Positions 9,691 to 21,606 of a stretch of 64,000 nt of DNA are shown here, piece after piece. Position 1 is the stretch's first letter; each line of letters begins with the position of its first letter. Origin of the DNA: Gemmatimonas sp. UBA7669 (lineage in GTDB: Bacteria > Gemmatimonadota > Gemmatimonadetes > Gemmatimonadales > Gemmatimonadaceae). The notes under the pieces are model-generated. The model was given only the letters and a program-made list of their open reading frames with translations. It did no database searches and had not been told where the DNA came from. Where the stretch lies: contig NZ_DLHL01000063.1 in assembly GCF_002483225.1 (NCBI RefSeq), positions 188,847 through 252,846 on the forward strand, given 5' to 3'. The position numbers and the translations under genes were made by a program.

Positions 9691-10730
9691 TAGCGCAGAC
9701 CTCCCGGAGGCGGCCCCACCCGCTTGGTCGAATCAGGGCGGGGCATGGTTCCGCCACCGATGGTGTCAGCGCGCGCCAGACTGTCCGCCCGCAACGAGTC
9801 CAGCACGGCGCGTCGTGCCGTGAGTTCGTCGAAGGCGGCCTTGCGTGCGATGGAGTCGCCGGCAACGGCCACGGCGCGTGCGGCGCTGTCGGCAGCCGCC
9901 ACGCTGGTCCACACGCCGTTCACGCCCTGTTGCGCACGCGCCGACTTGAGCACCAGCACCGGCCCAATGGCGTCCGGCAACACGACGGGACGCAGCAAAT
10001 AGGTGCGCGCCCACTTCTCCGGCGTGGAGAGTTCACCAATGACCACGCCAACCGGTATCCCGCGCGGATAGGTCGCGCCGAGCCCGGAGGACACCACGAG
10101 GGTGCCTGTGTCGAGCTTGGCACGAAATGGCACGCCACGCATCTCCAGCAACCAACGTTCGGCGCCACTCGCCAGATGCGGCTGCACGATGCCAAACGCC
10201 GACTGATCCACACTCATGGCGCTGACGCGAAAGTCGGGGTGCGCCCAGGTGATGGCGCTGCTCGTGTACCGGTCGGTGCTGGCCACCATGCCCACAAGAC
10301 CGTTCGCGGTCACGACCGGCGAGAACGTTTCCACGCCGACATCGCTACCGGCCGTAAGCGCGATCGTGAATTCGTCGCCGGGACGCTGCGGCAGCAACTC
10401 GGCGGGCACGAAGCCATCCTGCAGTCGCGCAGACAGGCCGAGCAATCCGCGCAGCGTGGCGTTCTCCTCGCGCACGGCGCGCATGGAGAACGTGTCCACC
10501 ACGGCAGAGCCGCGGGCCTGCAACACATCGTTGCGCGACACGACGGCGGCACGCACGGTGGATGCACGCGCTTCGAGTTGCACCAGCGGCATGAGTACGG
10601 TGGCGCGCAGCGTGGCTGCCACCTGCTCGCGCACTCGACGCGGTGACACGAGCGCAATCAACCCCAGCACCAGACACACCAGCACGAGGCCGGTGTCGAG
10701 ACGACTGTCTCCGCGGGCGTTCCGCGCCAC
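9690..10730 (-). CDS. mreC: Rod shape-determining protein MreC
   Basis: Periplasmic scaffold linking MreB, PBP2 and RodA. It is 346 aa: an N-terminal anchor (about residues 13-30), a helical region, then the beta-barrel core with VDQSAFGIVQPHLASG and VVSSGLGATYPRGIPVGVV. The last 75 or so residues (from about KSARAQQG) form an Ala/Asp/Arg-rich, probably helical or disordered extension that ends in a Pro/Gly tail and is longer than in E. coli or Bacillus MreC. It follows mreB by 12 nt. Confidence 0.93.
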   Translation of the reverse strand: MARNARGDSRLDTGLVLVCLVLGLIALVSPRRVREQVAATLRATVLMPLVQLEARASTVRAAVVSRNDVLQARGSAVVDTFSMRAVREENATLRGLLGLSARLQDGFVPAELLPQRPGDEFTIALTAGSDVGVETFSPVVTANGLVGMVASTDRYTSSAITWAHPDFRVSAMSVDQSAFGIVQPHLASGAERWLLEMRGVPFRAKLDTGTLVVSSGLGATYPRGIPVGVVIGELSTPEKWARTYLLRPVVLPDAIGPVLVLKSARAQQGVNGVWTSVAAADSAARAVAVAGDSIARKAAFDELTARRAVLDSLRADSLARADTIGGGTMPRPDSTKRVGPPPGGLR

Positions 10731-10742
10731 GCTGCTGCTCCC

Positions 10743-11780
10743 TTACGTGGTGAGGACCGACCAGTACTTCTCTTCGTCGTCGAGGATCTTGCCCGTGCCG
10801 CGTACGACGCAGGTGAGCGGATCCTCGTCCACGTGAATGGGCAGCCCCGTCTCCTGACTGAGCAATACGTCGAGGCCGCGGATGAGCGCCCCGCCGCCCG
10901 TCATCACGATGCCACGATCGACAATATCCGACGCGAGTTCAGGCGGCGTGATTTCGAGCGCACGACGCACCGCATCGACGATCTGCTGGATGGGCTCCTG
11001 CACCGCTTCGCGAATTTCGCTCGAGTGCACGCGCACCGTCTTGGGGATACCCGACACGAGGTCACGACCCTTCACTTCCATCTCGCGCTCTTCGCCCACC
11101 GGATACGCCGAGCCGATCTGAATCTTGATCTGCTCCGCCGTGGGCTCACCAATCAGCAGGTTGTAGTTCTTGCGCATGAACTGCACGATGCTGATGTCGA
11201 GCTCGTCGCCACCCGTGCGAATGGACGTGTCGCTGACAATACCACTGAGCGCGATGACGGCGATTTCCGTGGTGCCACCACCGATGTCGATGACCATGTT
11301 GCCCGTGGGAGATTCCACCGGCAGGCCAACACCGATGGCCGCTGCCATGGGCTCGGTCACCATGAACACTTCCTTCGCGCCAGCACCCAGCGCCGAGTCA
11401 CGCACGGCGCGCTTTTCGACTTCGGTGATGCCGGAGGGCACGCACACGATGACGCGCGGCTTCACCTTGAAGACGTGCTTGTCGATGACGAGCGTGAGGA
11501 AGTAGCGCAGCATTTTTTCCGTCACGTCGAAGTCGGCAATCACGCCGTCTTTCATGGGACGCACGGCCATGATGCCGTCGGGCGTACGGCCGAGCATACG
11601 CTTCGCCTCGAGGCCGACGCCCTTGATCTTCTTGGTCTCGCGATCGAGCGCCACAACGGACGGCTCGTTCAGCACGATCCCTTCGCCCTTGACGTAGATC
11701 AGCGTGTTGGCGGTGCCAAGGTCAACGGCGATGGCATTCGCCGGAAAAAACGAATTGGACTTGCTAAAAGGCCAGAACAT
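10743..11780 (-). CDS. mreB: Rod shape-determining actin homologue MreB
   Basis: Actin-like ATPase forming membrane-bound filaments that steer wall synthesis. It is 345 aa, the standard length. The ATP-binding motifs are plain: VDLGTANTLIY (phosphate 1), NMVIDIGGGTTEIAVI (phosphate 2) and GIVMTGGGALIRGLD (adenosine). The N-terminus MFWPFSKSNSFF is a likely membrane-binding amphipathic piece. It is the first gene of the shape cluster, with a sigma70-like promoter about 75-100 nt upstream. Confidence 0.98.
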   Translation of the reverse strand: MFWPFSKSNSFFPANAIAVDLGTANTLIYVKGEGIVLNEPSVVALDRETKKIKGVGLEAKRMLGRTPDGIMAVRPMKDGVIADFDVTEKMLRYFLTLVIDKHVFKVKPRVIVCVPSGITEVEKRAVRDSALGAGAKEVFMVTEPMAAAIGVGLPVESPTGNMVIDIGGGTTEIAVIALSGIVSDTSIRTGGDELDISIVQFMRKNYNLLIGEPTAEQIKIQIGSAYPVGEEREMEVKGRDLVSGIPKTVRVHSSEIREAVQEPIQQIVDAVRRALEITPPELASDIVDRGIVMTGGGALIRGLDVLLSQETGLPIHVDEDPLTCVVRGTGKILDDEEKYWSVLTT

Positions 11781-11854
11781 CCAGGGGGCTCGGGGTGGCG
11801 CGCCCAGAAACGGGGCAGCGCCTCGATGAAAGACGGGCAGCGGCGGCTAGCGGT

Positions 11855-11883
11855 AAAGTATCGGTGCACGCGAAAGCGGACAA
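11855..11883 (-). promoter_or_regulatory. Sigma70-type promoter for mreB cluster
   Basis: On the minus strand TTGTCC (11883-11878) and TACTTT (11860-11855) are separated by exactly 17 nt. Transcription would start near 11848, leaving a leader of about 68 nt before the mreB ATG. Found by eye, no experimental support. Confidence 0.55.
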
Positions 11884-11962
11884 GCTATTGGCATTACGTG
11901 ATCTAGACCACGTTATCCGCCTCCGGCTTCGGCTCCGCCTCAGGCTGCGGGCCCGAGACGGC

Positions 11963-11998
11963 AGCGGCCCCCCTGCCCGGCTGGACAGGGGGGCCGCT
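11963..11998 (-). terminator. Hairpin downstream of ald
   Basis: A perfect 13-bp stem (AGCGGCCCCCCTG pairing with CAGGGGGGCCGCT) with a 10-nt loop, 15 nt past the ald stop. No U-run follows on the minus strand, so it may end transcription without being a classical intrinsic terminator. It separates ald from the mreB promoter. Confidence 0.6.
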
Positions 11999-12013
11999 TC
12001 GGTCCGTCTTCGA

Positions 12014-13129
12014 TCAACCGACGAAGCTGGCCGCGTCCACGAGGTCCATGCCGAAAGCCTCGGCCACCCCACGGTACGTGACCTGACCCTGCGACATGTT
12101 GAGCCCCTTGAGCAGCGCCGGATTCTCCGACAGCGCCCGCTTCCAGCCCTTGTTGGCCAGCTGCAAGGTGTAGGGGAGCGTGGCGTTCGTGAGGGCCAGC
12201 GTGCTGGTGCGCGGCACGGCGCCCGGCATGTTGGCCACGCCGTAGTGGATGATGCCGTCCACCGTGTACGTCGGGTTCTCGTGCGTGGTGGGCTTGATGG
12301 TCTCCACACAGCCACCCTGATCCACCGCCACGTCCACAATCACGGCGCCCGGTCGCATGCGCGCCAGATCCGCGCGGCGCACGAGCTTGGGCGCCTTGGC
12401 CCCCGGAATGAGCACGCCACCGATGACGAGATCGGCGGTGCTGATCTGCTCGAGGATATTGTGACGGTTCGAGTGAATGAGCTGCACGTTGGCCGGCATC
12501 ACGTCGCTCAGGTAGCGCAGACGCTCGAGCGAGAGGTCCAGCACCACGACCTTGGCGCCGAGACCGGCGGCCATCTTGGCGGCGTTCACGCCGACAATGC
12601 CACCGCCAAGAATGACCACCTTGGCCGGCGCCACACCCGGCACGCCACCCAGCAGCACACCGCGGCCGCCAAAGAGCTTCTCGAGGTACTTGGCGCCTTC
12701 CTGCACCGCCATGCGGCCGGCCACCTCGGACATCGGGATGAGCAGGGGCAGGTCGCGATTGGGCAGTTCTACCGTCTCGTACGCAATGCACGTTGCGCCG
12801 CTCGCGAGATGCGCCTTGGTCAGCGCTTCATCAGCGGCGAAGTGGAAGTACGTGAAGAGCGTGAGGTCGGAGCGCAGATGCTGCCACTCGCTGGCAATGG
12901 GCTCCTTGACCTTGAGCAGCAACTCGGCCTTGCCCCACGCCGTCGCGGCATCGGGCACGATCTGCGCGCCTACAGCGCGGTAGTCGTCATCGTCGAACCC
13001 GCTGCCGATGCCGGCGCCGGTCTCGACAAACACTTCATGACCCAAGGCCGTCAGCGCTTCCGCACCTGCCGGCACCAGCGCCACGCGGTTCTCGTTCGTC
13101 TTGATCTCTTTGGGAACCCCGATACGCAT
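12014..13129 (-). CDS. ald: Alanine dehydrogenase
   Basis: NAD-dependent interconversion of L-alanine with pyruvate and ammonia. It is 371 aa, typical, starting MRIGVPKEIKTNENRVALVP, the family N-terminus. The Rossmann glycine motif is VVILGGGIVGVNAAKMAAGLGA, followed by the AlaDH/PNT region PGAVIVDVAVDQGGCVET. It lies 47 nt after the M16 peptidase gene and may be transcribed with rpsO-pnp-M16; a strong hairpin follows it. Confidence 0.96.
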   Translation of the reverse strand: MRIGVPKEIKTNENRVALVPAGAEALTALGHEVFVETGAGIGSGFDDDDYRAVGAQIVPDAATAWGKAELLLKVKEPIASEWQHLRSDLTLFTYFHFAADEALTKAHLASGATCIAYETVELPNRDLPLLIPMSEVAGRMAVQEGAKYLEKLFGGRGVLLGGVPGVAPAKVVILGGGIVGVNAAKMAAGLGAKVVVLDLSLERLRYLSDVMPANVQLIHSNRHNILEQISTADLVIGGVLIPGAKAPKLVRRADLARMRPGAVIVDVAVDQGGCVETIKPTTHENPTYTVDGIIHYGVANMPGAVPRTSTLALTNATLPYTLQLANKGWKRALSENPALLKGLNMSQGQVTYRGVAEAFGMDLVDAASFVG

Positions 13130-14440
13130 ATTCAGCTCGTGTAGAGTGGGGAGTGTCGCAGGGGATAACCGTTCGTTCAGCGCACGGCCTGGGGACCCAG
13201 GCTCACCAGCACATGGCGATCGGGGTTGAAGTACTCACGGGCGACTTCGCGCACCGTGTCCTCGTCGATGGCCTCAACCAGGGCCATCAGCTGGTCAACC
13301 GTGCGAAACGGCTCACCGTAGAGCGCGGTCGTGGCTGCACGATACATGCGCGACGACACGCCCTCCATGGACAGCACCAGTTGTCCGCGCAACTGCCGCT
13401 TGCCGGCCGCCAGCTCCTCGCTGGTGAGGCCGTTGGCCGCCACCTCATGCATGACCTCGCGTACGGCGTCGAGCGCCTCCTGCGCGGTGTCTGGCGCGCT
13501 GGCCAGATACACGCCGTGGGCGCCCGTGTCGGCGAAGCTGCTGTTGAACGTGGACACGCTATAGGCCAGTCCCAACTCTTCGCGTACACGCTGAAAGAGC
13601 TTGGAACTCATGCCACCACCAAGCAGCATGTCCACCACCGCGAAGGCGAAGCGGCGCGGATCGCCATAGGCGATGCCCTGCCCGCCCAACACGATGTGCG
13701 TCTGACCGATGTCGCGGCGCAGCACATGTTCGGCATGTGCACCGGCCGCTTCCACGGGATCCACCGCAAACGGTGTCATGTCGCCGCGCGGGCGCTGCGT
13801 CCAGCCGGCACGATCGAGCACATCGAGCAAGTGCTCGTGGTCCACGCGGCCACTGGCGGCCACCACCAGACGCCCCGGGTGATACGCGCGCGCGTGCAGT
13901 GCCTGCAAGTCGTCGACATCGAGCGCCCGCACGGTGTCACGCGTGCCGAGAATGGCGTAGCCGTGCGGATGATCACCCCACAACGCACGATTGTGCACGT
14001 CGAAGATGATGTCGTCTGGCGTGTCCTCCACCATGCTGATCTCTTCGAGGATGACCTTGCGCTCAAGCGCGAGATCATCGAGACGCAGCATGGGTTCGAA
14101 CACGAGCTCACCAATCACCGTCGCCGCATCGGCGAGGTGTTCATCGAGCACGCGGGCCTGATACGACGTATGCTCGCGCTCGGTGTACGCGTCGAGCGAG
14201 CCGCCGAGTGTTTCGAGCGACAGCGCAATGTCCTGCGCGGAATACGAGCGGGTGCCCTTGAACACCATGTGCTCGAGCAGATGCGATACACCCATTTGCT
14301 CGGCCGACTCGTGCAACGTGGCCGCGCGCACCCAAGCCCCGAAAGCGACGGACCGCGCCCCCGGAACATGTTCCGAGAGCACGGTCAGTCCATTGGGCAG
14401 GTCCGTGCGTTGCAGCGTGGGCGCCGCAGCGCCCGAAGCA

Positions 14441-16642
<2,202 letters not shown>

Positions 16643-16720
16643 TTGCTGTAGTGCCTCATGAGAACGCAAATCGCGCGGAAGGCATGATTGCCCCCGCGCG
16701 ACAACGCGACGTAAGCCGGC

Positions 16721-16981
16721 TTAGTACCGGAGTCCAAGGTCCTGCACGAGCGTGCGATACTGCTGCACGTCCGTACGCTTCAGGTAGTCAAGCAGCCGGC
16801 GGCGCTTGCCCACCAACTTGAGAAGGCCACGGCGGCCGTGGTGATCCTTCGCGTGCGTGCGGAAGTGACCCGTGAGATAGTTGATCCGCTCAGTGAGGAG
16901 CGCGATCTGAACGCGGGTGGAACCGGTATCCCCTTCGTGGGTCCGGAACTTATCGATCGTGGTAGCCTTGTCGAACGCCAT
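16721..16981 (-). CDS. rpsO: 30S ribosomal protein S15
   Basis: Small-subunit protein that binds 16S rRNA early in assembly. It is 86 aa, slightly shorter than the 89 of E. coli. The conserved GDTGSTRVQIALLTERINYL and DHHGRRGLLKLVGKRRRLLDYL segments are intact. It is the first gene of rpsO-pnp; its promoter lies at 17058-17086 inside the narrow divergent gap with the kinase gene. Confidence 0.98.
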   Translation of the reverse strand: MAFDKATTIDKFRTHEGDTGSTRVQIALLTERINYLTGHFRTHAKDHHGRRGLLKLVGKRRRLLDYLKRTDVQQYRTLVQDLGLRY

Positions 16982-17057
16982 CGTCGTAGTATTCTCAGCC
17001 GTTACAGGCGCGTTCTACGCGCCGCGGGTCCTTGCGCCCAATTGCCGGTAGCACGGT

Positions 17058-17086
17058 AGCTTACACCACTCCGCCCCGCCTGTAAA
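17058..17086 (-). promoter_or_regulatory. Sigma70-type promoter for rpsO-pnp
   Basis: Minus-strand TTTACA (17086-17081) and TAAGCT (17063-17058) with exactly 17 nt between. The same TAAGCT -10 hexamer occurs in the rplM promoter. The -35 overlaps the probable Shine-Dalgarno sequence AAGGA (17085-17089) of the divergent kinase gene. Confidence 0.6.
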
Positions 17087-17096
17087 GGACTAAAGC

Positions 17097-18800
17097 GTGC
17101 CTGAAAGATATCTGGGGCGAATCGTCAGCAAGTATCGGGTCACCCGCCATCTCGGCACGGGGGCCTTCTCGTGGGTCTACGAAGCCATCGACCAGGACCT
17201 TGAGATCCCGGTCGCCCTCAAGATTCTGCGTCCGGAGTTTGCCGGACAGCCTGAGGCCGAATCGCGCTTCCGACGGGAGGCGGCCACCGCCGCCAAGCTC
17301 CGTCATCGCCATATCGTGTCGGTGCGGGACGTGGGGCTGGTGGACGGCGCGGTCTTTGTCGCCATGGACCTGTACCCCAGCACCCTGGGCCGGCGCCTGG
17401 CCCTGGTCGGACGCTTGAGCGAGCCCGACTGTGTTCGACTTGGCATCGATGTCGCGGCCGGCCTCAGCCACGCGCACGCCAGCCAGATCGTGCATCGGGA
17501 CATCAAACCCGACAACATCCTGCTCGACGATCAGGGCTCCGCGGTGCTGGCAGATTTCGGGCTGGCCCGCGCGCTCACCACCATCACCGCCGAGCATGCG
17601 ACGGCGGCCGTGCAGGGCACGCCCCACTACTTCAGCCCCGAACAGGCCCGCGGCGCCGACGTGGACGGTCGCAGCGACTTGTATGCACTTGGTGTCACGC
17701 TGTTTCGCGCGGCCACCGGTCGCCTGCCCTTCGAAGGCGACGATTGGTACGCGGTGTCGCGGCAGCACATTGAAGAACCCGCGCCGTCGGCACGCGAGTT
17801 GGTACCCGAGTTGAGTGAAGAATTTGATGCGGTGCTGCAGCGCCTGCTCGCCAAGGCGCCAGAGGCACGTTATGCCAGCGCACTGCAATTGGTCGATGCG
17901 CTCGCGGCCCTGCCCTCTGCCCCCGCGTCGGCCGCGCCCTCGCTGCGTTCGGCATCACACACCATCGAGGCCTGGCCCACCGCGCAAACCGCGCCAACCC
18001 CCGTTGCATCAATGCGGCGTTGGGTGCGGCCAGCGTTCGGCGTCGCTGCCGTGCTCACGTTGCTTTCGGTTGGACTCTGGCTTGCAGGACCTGAGCGCTG
18101 GGGATTGGCCGGACTCGGCGGCCCAGGTGTCACGCCACCGATCGACAGTCTGGGAGCCGCGCAAACGGATACCACGCGCGTCGCGCAGGCGACGCCACGG
18201 CCAGTTGGTGCCGATACGCTGGCCGCAGGCGACAGCATGACCCGTGACAATACCGGCAACACCGCTGGCAATACGCGTCCAACGGGTACGGCGTCGGGCA
18301 ACCGCGACCAGGGCACCGGCACCAAACCGTCACGTGTTGTACAGTGGCAAATCAGCAGCAGCGACAGCGCGCAGCTCTTCATCGACAATCGCGCCGTTGG
18401 GGTTGGTGCATTCACGGGTGAGCGCGCGCTCACACCGCGCACCACGGTACGTGCGGTGTTGCCGTCGGCCGCCGCGACGTGTGCGTGGGCGTCGCGCGAC
18501 ACGGTGCTGACGGGACTTCGAGCGGGTCAGACCGTCATGCTCTCGCTGCCCGTACGTCACTGCGTGGCGGTGCAGTTCGATATCGAGCCTCGCGACGCGC
18601 GGGTGCTCATCCTGCCGCTCGACGGTGGCCTGCGTTTCGAAACGCGTGCCGACAGCGCTGCGATGCTGGAGTTGCCGTCGGGACGCTACGAAGTGCGCAC
18701 TTCGGCGCGTCGTTGCTTCACCATTACCGACACCATGACGGCCATGCGGCCCGCTGATGGATCGCCAGTGAGTCGTCGCCTTCGGTTGCTCTGCAACTGA
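17097..18800 (+). CDS. Membrane-anchored Ser/Thr protein kinase
   Basis: Hanks-type kinase with a cytoplasmic catalytic domain, one transmembrane helix and an extracytoplasmic domain (567 aa). Catalytic motifs: glycine loop GTGAFSWV (20-27), K42 in VALK, HRDIKPDN (133-140), DFG (153-155), and SPEQ in place of APE (180-183). The helix is at about 312-330. Beyond it is a Thr/Asp-rich stretch, then a roughly 200-residue beta-rich region with several cysteines that resembles no PASTA repeat and may bind a ligand. The start is GTG with AAGGA 7 nt upstream. It is monocistronic and divergent from rpsO. Its substrates are unknown. Confidence 0.92.
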   Translation: MPERYLGRIVSKYRVTRHLGTGAFSWVYEAIDQDLEIPVALKILRPEFAGQPEAESRFRREAATAAKLRHRHIVSVRDVGLVDGAVFVAMDLYPSTLGRRLALVGRLSEPDCVRLGIDVAAGLSHAHASQIVHRDIKPDNILLDDQGSAVLADFGLARALTTITAEHATAAVQGTPHYFSPEQARGADVDGRSDLYALGVTLFRAATGRLPFEGDDWYAVSRQHIEEPAPSARELVPELSEEFDAVLQRLLAKAPEARYASALQLVDALAALPSAPASAAPSLRSASHTIEAWPTAQTAPTPVASMRRWVRPAFGVAAVLTLLSVGLWLAGPERWGLAGLGGPGVTPPIDSLGAAQTDTTRVAQATPRPVGADTLAAGDSMTRDNTGNTAGNTRPTGTASGNRDQGTGTKPSRVVQWQISSSDSAQLFIDNRAVGVGAFTGERALTPRTTVRAVLPSAAATCAWASRDTVLTGLRAGQTVMLSLPVRHCVAVQFDIEPRDARVLILPLDGGLRFETRADSAAMLELPSGRYEVRTSARRCFTITDTMTAMRPADGSPVSRRLRLLCN

Positions 18801-18816
18801 GGCGACAGGCCGGGCA

Positions 18817-19272
18817 TCAGAACGCCGTCGTGACGAGACTGCCGACGGCGGCGCCCAGCACAGTGCCCCACCAGAAGCGGCTGGATTTCCACCATGGACG
18901 AACCGGCTCGAGCACCAGCAGCATATGCTCCCGCTTGACGCGAGCCACTTGCGATGTCACCAGCGCCGTCGCGGTATTGCTGTCGCGCGACACAATGGTC
19001 AGCCGAGCGACGAGGGCATCACGCTGCGCGCCATCAACCGCGTACCCCTGCATGCCCGCACGAATCCATCGCGATTCCTGCACGCGAAAGATCGCCGTGC
19101 TGTCGGTGACCGAGTCGATTTCGAAACGCGGGGCATCGCGCGGAATGCGCGGCAGCACCGGCTCCGGCGCACTCAGCTTCGGTGACGCACGGCGACAGGC
19201 GTGAAGCGTCGGCACGACGACACACAGCGCGCCCACGACCATCTGCCGCGTGCGTCGCGCGTGGTGTGTCAC
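18817..19272 (-). CDS. Small secreted/lipoprotein-like protein of unknown function
   Basis: Not recognised. It is 151 aa with an Arg-rich N-terminus followed by a hydrophobic stretch and a cysteine (TLHAC), which could be a weak lipobox. It then has a soluble part with a beta-like pattern (TALVTSQVARVKREHMLLVLEP) and a C-terminal hydrophobic helix WWGTVLGAAVGSLVTTAF, so it is probably envelope-located. It starts with GTG sharing GTGA with the rseP stop, so it is translationally coupled to the site-2 protease. It ends 16 nt from the convergent kinase gene. Confidence 0.65.
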   Translation of the reverse strand: MTHHARRTRQMVVGALCVVVPTLHACRRASPKLSAPEPVLPRIPRDAPRFEIDSVTDSTAIFRVQESRWIRAGMQGYAVDGAQRDALVARLTIVSRDSNTATALVTSQVARVKREHMLLVLEPVRPWWKSSRFWWGTVLGAAVGSLVTTAF

Positions 19273-20456
19273 CTGGTAAAGACCGCGCGGAGATCGTTGA
19301 ACGTGACGAGCAGAATGAGCGCGAGCACCGCCAGCACACCGACGCGCGCAAAGGCCTCACGCGTGCGCATGCTGAACTCGCCACCCTTGATGCGCTCGGC
19401 GATCACCATGAGAATCTGTCCGCCATCAAGCACCGGAATGGGCACGAGATTCAGGATGGCGATGTTGAGGCTGAGAAAGGCAATGAGGGACCACAGCGTT
19501 TCGGCGCCGTTCTTTGCGGCCTGCACCGAGGTGCGCGCAATGGCGATGGGCCCACCCAGCTGATCGGCAGACACGCCGCCTGTCACCAGCCCACCAATCA
19601 CGGAGACCACCTGCTCCGCCATCATCCACGACGCGCGCGTGCCTGAGGCAATCGCGGTGCCGAGCCCGACGGGTTCACGCACAACCGAGTCGCGCACCAT
19701 GACACCAATGCGGCCCACGGTCCGCAGTTCACCGCTGATCGGGTCCTTCACTTCGGCGGGCTGTGGGGCAATGCTGCGCGAGACACGGGCACCGTTGCGC
19801 TCCACGTCCACGGTCACCGAACCACTGGTGACCGGTGATACCTGCGCAACGACCTCGTCCCACCCACGCACGCTCTTGCCATTGATGGCCACAATGCGAT
19901 CACCCGACTGCAGGCCGGCCACCTGCGCCGGTGCTCCCGCCACAACCGAGTCCACCACGGCCGGCAGGTACTGGCGGCCATAGGTGTAGTAAATGCCGCT
20001 CGACACGCCAATCGTCAGCAGAATGTTCATGATGACGCCAGCCGACAGGATGAAGACGCGCGCCAGCGTCGACTTGCTCTCCACCCACCGATCTGCCGGA
20101 ACCGCCTTGGGGCCGAACGGTGCCATGGCCTCGTTGTCCCACAAGTCGGCTGGCACATTGTCGGGCCGCTCGCTGCCGGTGTCGAGCGATCCGCGCTCCC
20201 CGGCCCCGCCCTCGATGCCGGCCATGCTTTCGTCGTCGCGCGACGCCATGCGCACATAGCCGCCCAGCGGAATGAGCGACACGCGATAGTCTGTCTCACC
20301 GCGGCGCCATCCGAACAGCCGGCGACCCCAGCCCAGTGAGAACACGGGGGCGTACACGCCGCACATCTTGGCGGCCACAAAGTGCCCCAGCTCGTGCACG
20401 AACACGACCAGACCAAACACCAGCAACGGTGCGATGTAGACTGACACAGCCGTCAT
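19269..20456 (-). CDS. rseP: Site-2 metalloprotease RseP
   Basis: Intramembrane zinc protease that cleaves anti-sigma factors and signal peptide remnants. It is 395 aa from the ATG of MTAVSVYIAPLLVF; the frame upstream of it is dxr. Zinc motif HELGH is at 21-25 in the first membrane helix; the second motif is NLVPIPVLDGG near the C-terminus. A single PDZ domain is visible (AGLQSGDRIVAINGKSVRGWDEVV), whereas E. coli RseP has two. It is 4 nt downstream of dxr in the classical order cdsA-dxr-rseP. Confidence 0.95.
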   Translation of the reverse strand: MTAVSVYIAPLLVFGLVVFVHELGHFVAAKMCGVYAPVFSLGWGRRLFGWRRGETDYRVSLIPLGGYVRMASRDDESMAGIEGGAGERGSLDTGSERPDNVPADLWDNEAMAPFGPKAVPADRWVESKSTLARVFILSAGVIMNILLTIGVSSGIYYTYGRQYLPAVVDSVVAGAPAQVAGLQSGDRIVAINGKSVRGWDEVVAQVSPVTSGSVTVDVERNGARVSRSIAPQPAEVKDPISGELRTVGRIGVMVRDSVVREPVGLGTAIASGTRASWMMAEQVVSVIGGLVTGGVSADQLGGPIAIARTSVQAAKNGAETLWSLIAFLSLNIAILNLVPIPVLDGGQILMVIAERIKGGEFSMRTREAFARVGVLAVLALILLVTFNDLRAVFTR

Positions 20457-20460
20457 CGAT

Positions 20461-21606
20461 TCACTCCCCTGGATGATCCTGCACGTGGAGGCGTGCCGCC
20501 TGATCGGCTGCCTGCAACTCGTCGAGCGTGTGGCCTGGTCGGTCGGCCAGCGTTTCGAGGGCACTGGCCACGCACCGGGCTATACCCGCGAAACGCAGCC
20601 GGCCGTCAAGAAATCGCGCCACCGCCGCCTCGTTGGCGGCGTTATACACCGCCGGGGCCGCCCCGCCCAGGCGACCGGCCTCGATACCCAACTGCAGCAT
20701 CGGGAAGGCGTCGTGCCGCACGGCTTCGAACGTCAACGCGCCCTGTGCTACCGGATCGTAGGATGGTACGCCGGAATCCGGCACCCGTTCCGGCCAGGTG
20801 AGGGCGTAAAGAATGGGCAGCTCCATGGACGGCACACCCATCTGGGCCAGCACACTGCCGTCCACAAACTCCACGAAGGAGTGAATGATGGACTGCGGGT
20901 GCACCACCACGTCAATGCGGTCATAGGGCACACCGAACAGGTGATGGGCCTCAATGACTTCGAGCGCCTTGTTGGCCAGCGTCGCGCTATCGATGGTGAT
21001 TTTGCTGCCCATCTGCCAGGTCGGGTGCTTGAGTGCATCCGCCACGGTGGCTTCGGCAATACGCTCCGCACTCCAGCTCCGGAACGGGCCGCCTGATGCC
21101 GTGAGAACCAGACGACGCACCTCGTCCGGCCTGCGACCCGCGAGGCATTGCAGAATGGCCGAGTGCTCGCTGTCCACGGGCACCAGCGCGCCGCCGAATT
21201 GCGTGGCCGCTTTGGTCACGAGGTGCCCCGCCATGACCAGCGTTTCCTTGTTGGCCAGTGCGACTCGCTTGCCGGCTCGCAAAGCCGCCAGGGTGGCGTC
21301 CAGGCCCGCTGCGCCCACCACGGCGTTAATGACGACCTGCACATCCGGATGCGTGGCGGCCGCAACGAGACTGGTCGGACCCCGGCCCCAGTGTGCCGGC
21401 GCCTCCACGTCCTCCTGCACCAGGCCCAGGTAGGCGGGCGACCAGATGTCTTCGAGTTGCGCGAGCGCCTGCTGATTGCCGTTGGCCGTCAGCGCCACCG
21501 CCGCAAACCGATCACGCTGTCTCTCAAGAACTCGCAGGGCGCTCGTGCCAATCGAGCCGGTGGCGCCGAGCAGCGCGACCCCCATGCGATGCGCGGACGT
21601 TACCAT
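20461..21606 (-). CDS. dxr: 1-deoxy-D-xylulose 5-phosphate reductoisomerase
   Basis: Makes 2-C-methyl-D-erythritol 4-phosphate from DXP with NADPH, the committed step of the MEP isoprenoid route that feeds undecaprenyl phosphate. It is 381 aa, typical. NADPH-binding GATGSIGTSALRVL is at about 14-27, then ALANKETLVMAG and PVDSEHSAI, and the catalytic ASGGPFR loop. The start ATG shares one base with the cdsA stop (TGATG). Confidence 0.97.
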   Translation of the reverse strand: MVTSAHRMGVALLGATGSIGTSALRVLERQRDRFAAVALTANGNQQALAQLEDIWSPAYLGLVQEDVEAPAHWGRGPTSLVAAATHPDVQVVINAVVGAAGLDATLAALRAGKRVALANKETLVMAGHLVTKAATQFGGALVPVDSEHSAILQCLAGRRPDEVRRLVLTASGGPFRSWSAERIAEATVADALKHPTWQMGSKITIDSATLANKALEVIEAHHLFGVPYDRIDVVVHPQSIIHSFVEFVDGSVLAQMGVPSMELPILYALTWPERVPDSGVPSYDPVAQGALTFEAVRHDAFPMLQLGIEAGRLGGAAPAVYNAANEAAVARFLDGRLRFAGIARCVASALETLADRPGHTLDELQAADQAARLHVQDHPGE

